Shown here: piece by piece, positions 6,881 through 8,349 of the stretch | Numbering within the stretch: the first letter of the stretch is position 1 | How the letters are laid out: each line of letters starts with the position of its first letter | Origin: Pseudomonadota bacterium | GTDB lineage: Bacteria; Pseudomonadota; Gammaproteobacteria; Enterobacterales; Succinivibrionaceae | Direction of reading: 5' to 3' | DNA: 8,349 nucleotides | Assembly (NCBI GenBank): GCA_023460615.1 | Contig: JAEWPL010000080.1 | Span: 1 to 8,349 of the forward strand | Notes under the pieces: model-generated | Databases searched by the model: none | What the model saw: the letters and a program-made list of their open reading frames with translations, nothing else | What the model was told of the DNA's origin: nothing | Made by a program: the position numbers and the translations under genes

Positions 6881-6910
6881 TGTGTTCTAGATTAGAGCAC
6901 ATTATTTTTT
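6881..6910 (+). terminator. Intrinsic terminator after the exonuclease gene
   Basis: TGTGTTCTA (6881-6889) pairs with TAGAGCACA (6893-6901), nine pairs including one G-T wobble, with loop GAT. A T-rich tail (TTATTTTTT, 6902-6910) follows. It closes the two-gene unit 4 bases after its stop codon. Confidence 0.75.
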
Positions 6911-6911
6911 C

Positions 6912-6941
6912 TTGTTGTGAAACAAATTAAAGCTGTATAAT
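6912..6941 (+). promoter_or_regulatory. purC promoter with a perfect -10 box
   Basis: TATAAT at 6936-6941 is a perfect -10. TTGTTG at 6912-6917 is a fair -35 with an 18-base spacer. The start of transcription would be near 6948, giving a leader of about 38 bases with AGG at 6974-6976 as ribosome-binding site. A small inverted repeat, TTGTT-N4-AACAA (6912-6925), covers the -35 and could be an operator. No match to the PurR box of enteric bacteria is visible. Confidence 0.7.
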
Positions 6942-6985
6942 GTGCACATCTTTTTAAAATCTTATTCTTTTTTAGGTTAAAAATC

Positions 6986-7933
6986 ATGAGTAATGCATTA
7001 ACAAAAACTGATTATAACTTCCCTGGTCAAAAGAGCGTTTACCACGGAAAGGTTCGTGATGTTTACAACATTAACAATGAAAAGTTAGTAATGGTTGCAT
7101 CAGACAGAATTTCTGCTTTTGACGTAATTTTACCTGAAGGTATTCCTTACAAAGGCCAAATGTTAAATCAGATTGCTGCTAAGTTTTTAGATGCAACTAC
7201 TGATATTTGCCCAAACTGGAAATTAGCAACTCCTGATCCAATGGTAACTGTTGGTGTAATGTGCCAAGGTTTCCCTGTTGAAATGATCGTTCGTGGTTAC
7301 TTATGCGGTAGCGCATGGCGTGCCTACAAGAGTGGCGTAAGAGAGATCTGCGGTGTAAAACTTCCAGAAGGCATGAGAGAGAATCAAAAGTTTGATGAGC
7401 CAATCATCACTCCTACCACTAAAGGTGAAATCGGCACTCATGATGAAGATATCTCAAAAGAGGAAATCTTAGCAAAAGGTTTAGCTACTAAAGAAGAGTA
7501 CGATTTACTAGAAAAATACACTCTAGCTCTATTCAAGCGTGGTACTGAGATTGCTCATAAGCGTGGTTTAATCCTAGTTGATACTAAATATGAGTTTGGT
7601 AAGCACGACGGTAAGATTTACTTAATGGATGAAATCCACACCCCTGATTCAAGCCGTTACTTCTACGAAGAAGGCTATCAAGAGCGCTTTGAAAAGGGCG
7701 AACCACAAAAACAGTTATCTAAAGAATTCGTTCGTGAGTGGTTAATGGACAACGGTTTCCAAGGTAAAGCTGGTCAGAAAGTTCCTGAGATGACACCTGA
7801 AATCGTAAAATCAATTTCTGATCGTTACATCGAATTATTCGAGCACATCACTGGTGAGAAGTTTGTAAAAGCTGATGGTGAAGATCTAAACAAGCGTATC
7901 GAAAAGAACGTAACTGATTACTTAACTAAGTAA
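6986..7933 (+). CDS. purC: Phosphoribosylaminoimidazole-succinocarboxamide synthase (SAICAR synthetase)
   Basis: PurC joins aspartate to CAIR using ATP to make SAICAR, a late step of de novo purine synthesis in the cytoplasm. Family signatures are GKVRDVY (21-27), in the ATP-binding glycine-rich part; ASDRISAFD (38-46); VRGYLCGSAW (102-111); LVDTKYEFG (197-205); and DEIHTPDSSRY (215-225), the substrate-binding signature. The length of 315 residues places it with the long form (as in yeast Ade1 and Bacteroidetes), not the approximately 237-residue form of E. coli and most gammaproteobacteria. The N-terminus ALTKTDYNFPGQKSVYHGKVRDVYNIN is, from memory, close to Bacteroides PurC. The gene stands alone with its own promoter and terminator and no other pur gene beside it, which fits acquisition by transfer. 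The function is certain; the origin is inferred. Confidence 0.97.
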   Translation: MSNALTKTDYNFPGQKSVYHGKVRDVYNINNEKLVMVASDRISAFDVILPEGIPYKGQMLNQIAAKFLDATTDICPNWKLATPDPMVTVGVMCQGFPVEMIVRGYLCGSAWRAYKSGVREICGVKLPEGMRENQKFDEPIITPTTKGEIGTHDEDISKEEILAKGLATKEEYDLLEKYTLALFKRGTEIAHKRGLILVDTKYEFGKHDGKIYLMDEIHTPDSSRYFYEEGYQERFEKGEPQKQLSKEFVREWLMDNGFQGKAGQKVPEMTPEIVKSISDRYIELFEHITGEKFVKADGEDLNKRIEKNVTDYLTK

Positions 7934-7951
7934 TTGCCTTAGTATTCTATT

Positions 7952-7987
7952 AAGCCTCATTGCAAAATGAGGCTTTGTCGTTTTTAT
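7952..7987 (+). terminator. Intrinsic terminator after purC
   Basis: A perfect 10-bp stem (7952-7961 with 7966-7975) with GCAA loop, a GNRA-type tetraloop, is followed by GTCG and a T-rich stretch (7981-7987). It lies about 20 bases after the purC stop codon. Its tail reaches to within about 20 bases of the next start codon, leaving little room for a separate promoter for the transporter gene; I could not identify one there. Confidence 0.85.
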
Positions 7988-8007
7988 TTCCAATATTTTG
8001 AGGTTTT

Positions 8008-8229
8008 ATGTTAGGTCCTCTCTCAGTTGCTTTGCAAAATAAAGCAGCTCTTCACCTACGCAAAGTTATGGTACTTGCAGCTTTAGCTGGTGCCTATATT
8101 GCTCTAGCAGGTTTTGCATCTGTGGTAGCAAGTTTCAGTGTTGACAATTTTGGTTTATCAAAACTTGTAGCAGCGATAATATTCCCTTGCGGATTAGTCA
8201 TGATCTCTATTGCAGGTGGTGAGTTATAA
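8008..8229 (+). pseudogene. Formate/nitrite transporter (FNT) family gene, truncated after 73 codons
   Basis: FNT proteins are pentameric inner-membrane channels of about 260-290 residues and six helices per subunit, moving formate, nitrite, acetate or similar anions. Only 73 residues are open here. A short N-terminal cytoplasmic helix (LSVALQNKAALHLRK) is followed by transmembrane helix 1 (about 20-42) and the first part of helix 2 (about 50-70, LVAAIIFPCGLVMISIAGGEL). The family continues GGELFTGN, the conserved loop lining the pore. Here the frame reads GGEL then TAA. The match holds through the first T of the expected Phe codon and is lost from 8228 on. No continuation appears in any frame of the remaining 120 bases, so this is a sharp break, most simply an insertion. 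A good GAGG ribosome-binding site lies at 8000-8003. Which anion it carried cannot be told. Its remaining 3' part may lie beyond the window. Confidence 0.75.
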
Positions 8230-8349
8230 AACATTGGCGAAAAACCACACAGCTTGCTGTGTGGATGAAAGCCACAAATGAACACTTTACAATAACAAAT
8301 AAATATTATATATTACATTTAAATTTGATTACTTTAGATTAAAATATTA
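8228..8349. mobile_element. Candidate end of an inserted IS200/IS605-type element, right part outside window
   Basis: The stretch begins where FNT homology stops, directly after TTAT (8224-8227). Within 8 bases starts a two-tier stem-loop: TGGC 8235-8238 with GCCA 8271-8274, a 6-by-6 internal loop, then CCACACAG 8245-8252 with CTGTGTGG 8257-8264 and a CTTG loop. The remaining 75 bases (8275-8349) are very AT-rich and have no ORF on either strand. IS200/IS605 elements insert 3' of a short T-rich target, make no target duplication and have subterminal hairpins rather than inverted repeats, which fits. No tnpA or tnpB coding sequence is in view, so this rests on the junction and the hairpin alone. 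Confidence 0.4.

Noticed and set aside
7960..7987. Promoter for the FNT gene overlapping the purC terminator (TTGCAA, TTTATT)
   Set aside because: The match is weak and lies entirely within the hairpin and its tail. Read-through from purC is as likely.
8245..8264. Hairpin CCACACAG/CTGTGTGG as a transcription terminator for the short FNT ORF
   Set aside because: It is followed by ATGAAAGCC and not by a T run, and it lies within a larger symmetric structure that begins at the point where FNT homology ends.
8094..8285. Minus-strand 63-codon frame across the FNT end and the stem-loop
   Set aside because: It is antisense to clear FNT coding sequence and has no family resemblance. It spans the junction only by chance.

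Overview
The window looks like AT-rich chromosomal DNA from a gammaproteobacterium. The best marker is the RNase E gene. Its catalytic half follows the Escherichia coli protein almost residue for residue, and its catalytic and zinc residues sit one position earlier than in E. coli. AT-rich codon use, a formate/nitrite-transporter gene and a Bacteroides-like purC together suggest a gut anaerobe, possibly of the Succinivibrionaceae. That placement is inference from remembered families; nothing was searched.

Layout, left to right, all genes on the + strand: (1) the 3' part of an Rpn/PD-(D/E)XK 'transposase-like nuclease' gene cut by the window edge, with a terminator; (2) a small GNAT acetyltransferase gene; (3) a 419-base gap holding an extended -10 promoter and a roughly 300-base structured leader for rne; (4) rne, 848 codons, with a strong terminator; (5) a two-gene unit, a CBS/DUF294 nucleotidyltransferase-like regulator followed after 2 bases by a DEDDh 3'-5' exonuclease, closed by a terminator; (6) purC of the long (about 315-residue) type, with its own promoter and terminator; (7) the first 73 codons of a formate/nitrite transporter (FNT) gene, which breaks off inside the conserved GGELFTGN-type loop; (8) about 120 bases of non-coding AT-rich DNA that begins with a two-tier stem-loop and runs off the right edge.

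Apart from the DUF294/exonuclease pair, the genes look like separate transcription units, because a hairpin with a T-rich tail follows most of them. The parts most worth a second look are the rne leader (a 9-bp stem beginning where the transcript is predicted to start, and mutually exclusive stems before a T6 run), a duplicated short motif in the RNase E tail, the foreign-looking purC, and the abrupt end of the FNT gene next to a stem-loop that resembles the end of an IS200/IS605-type element. The last is a hypothesis, since the body of any such element lies outside the window. I see no defence system, CRISPR array, tRNA or rRNA gene.
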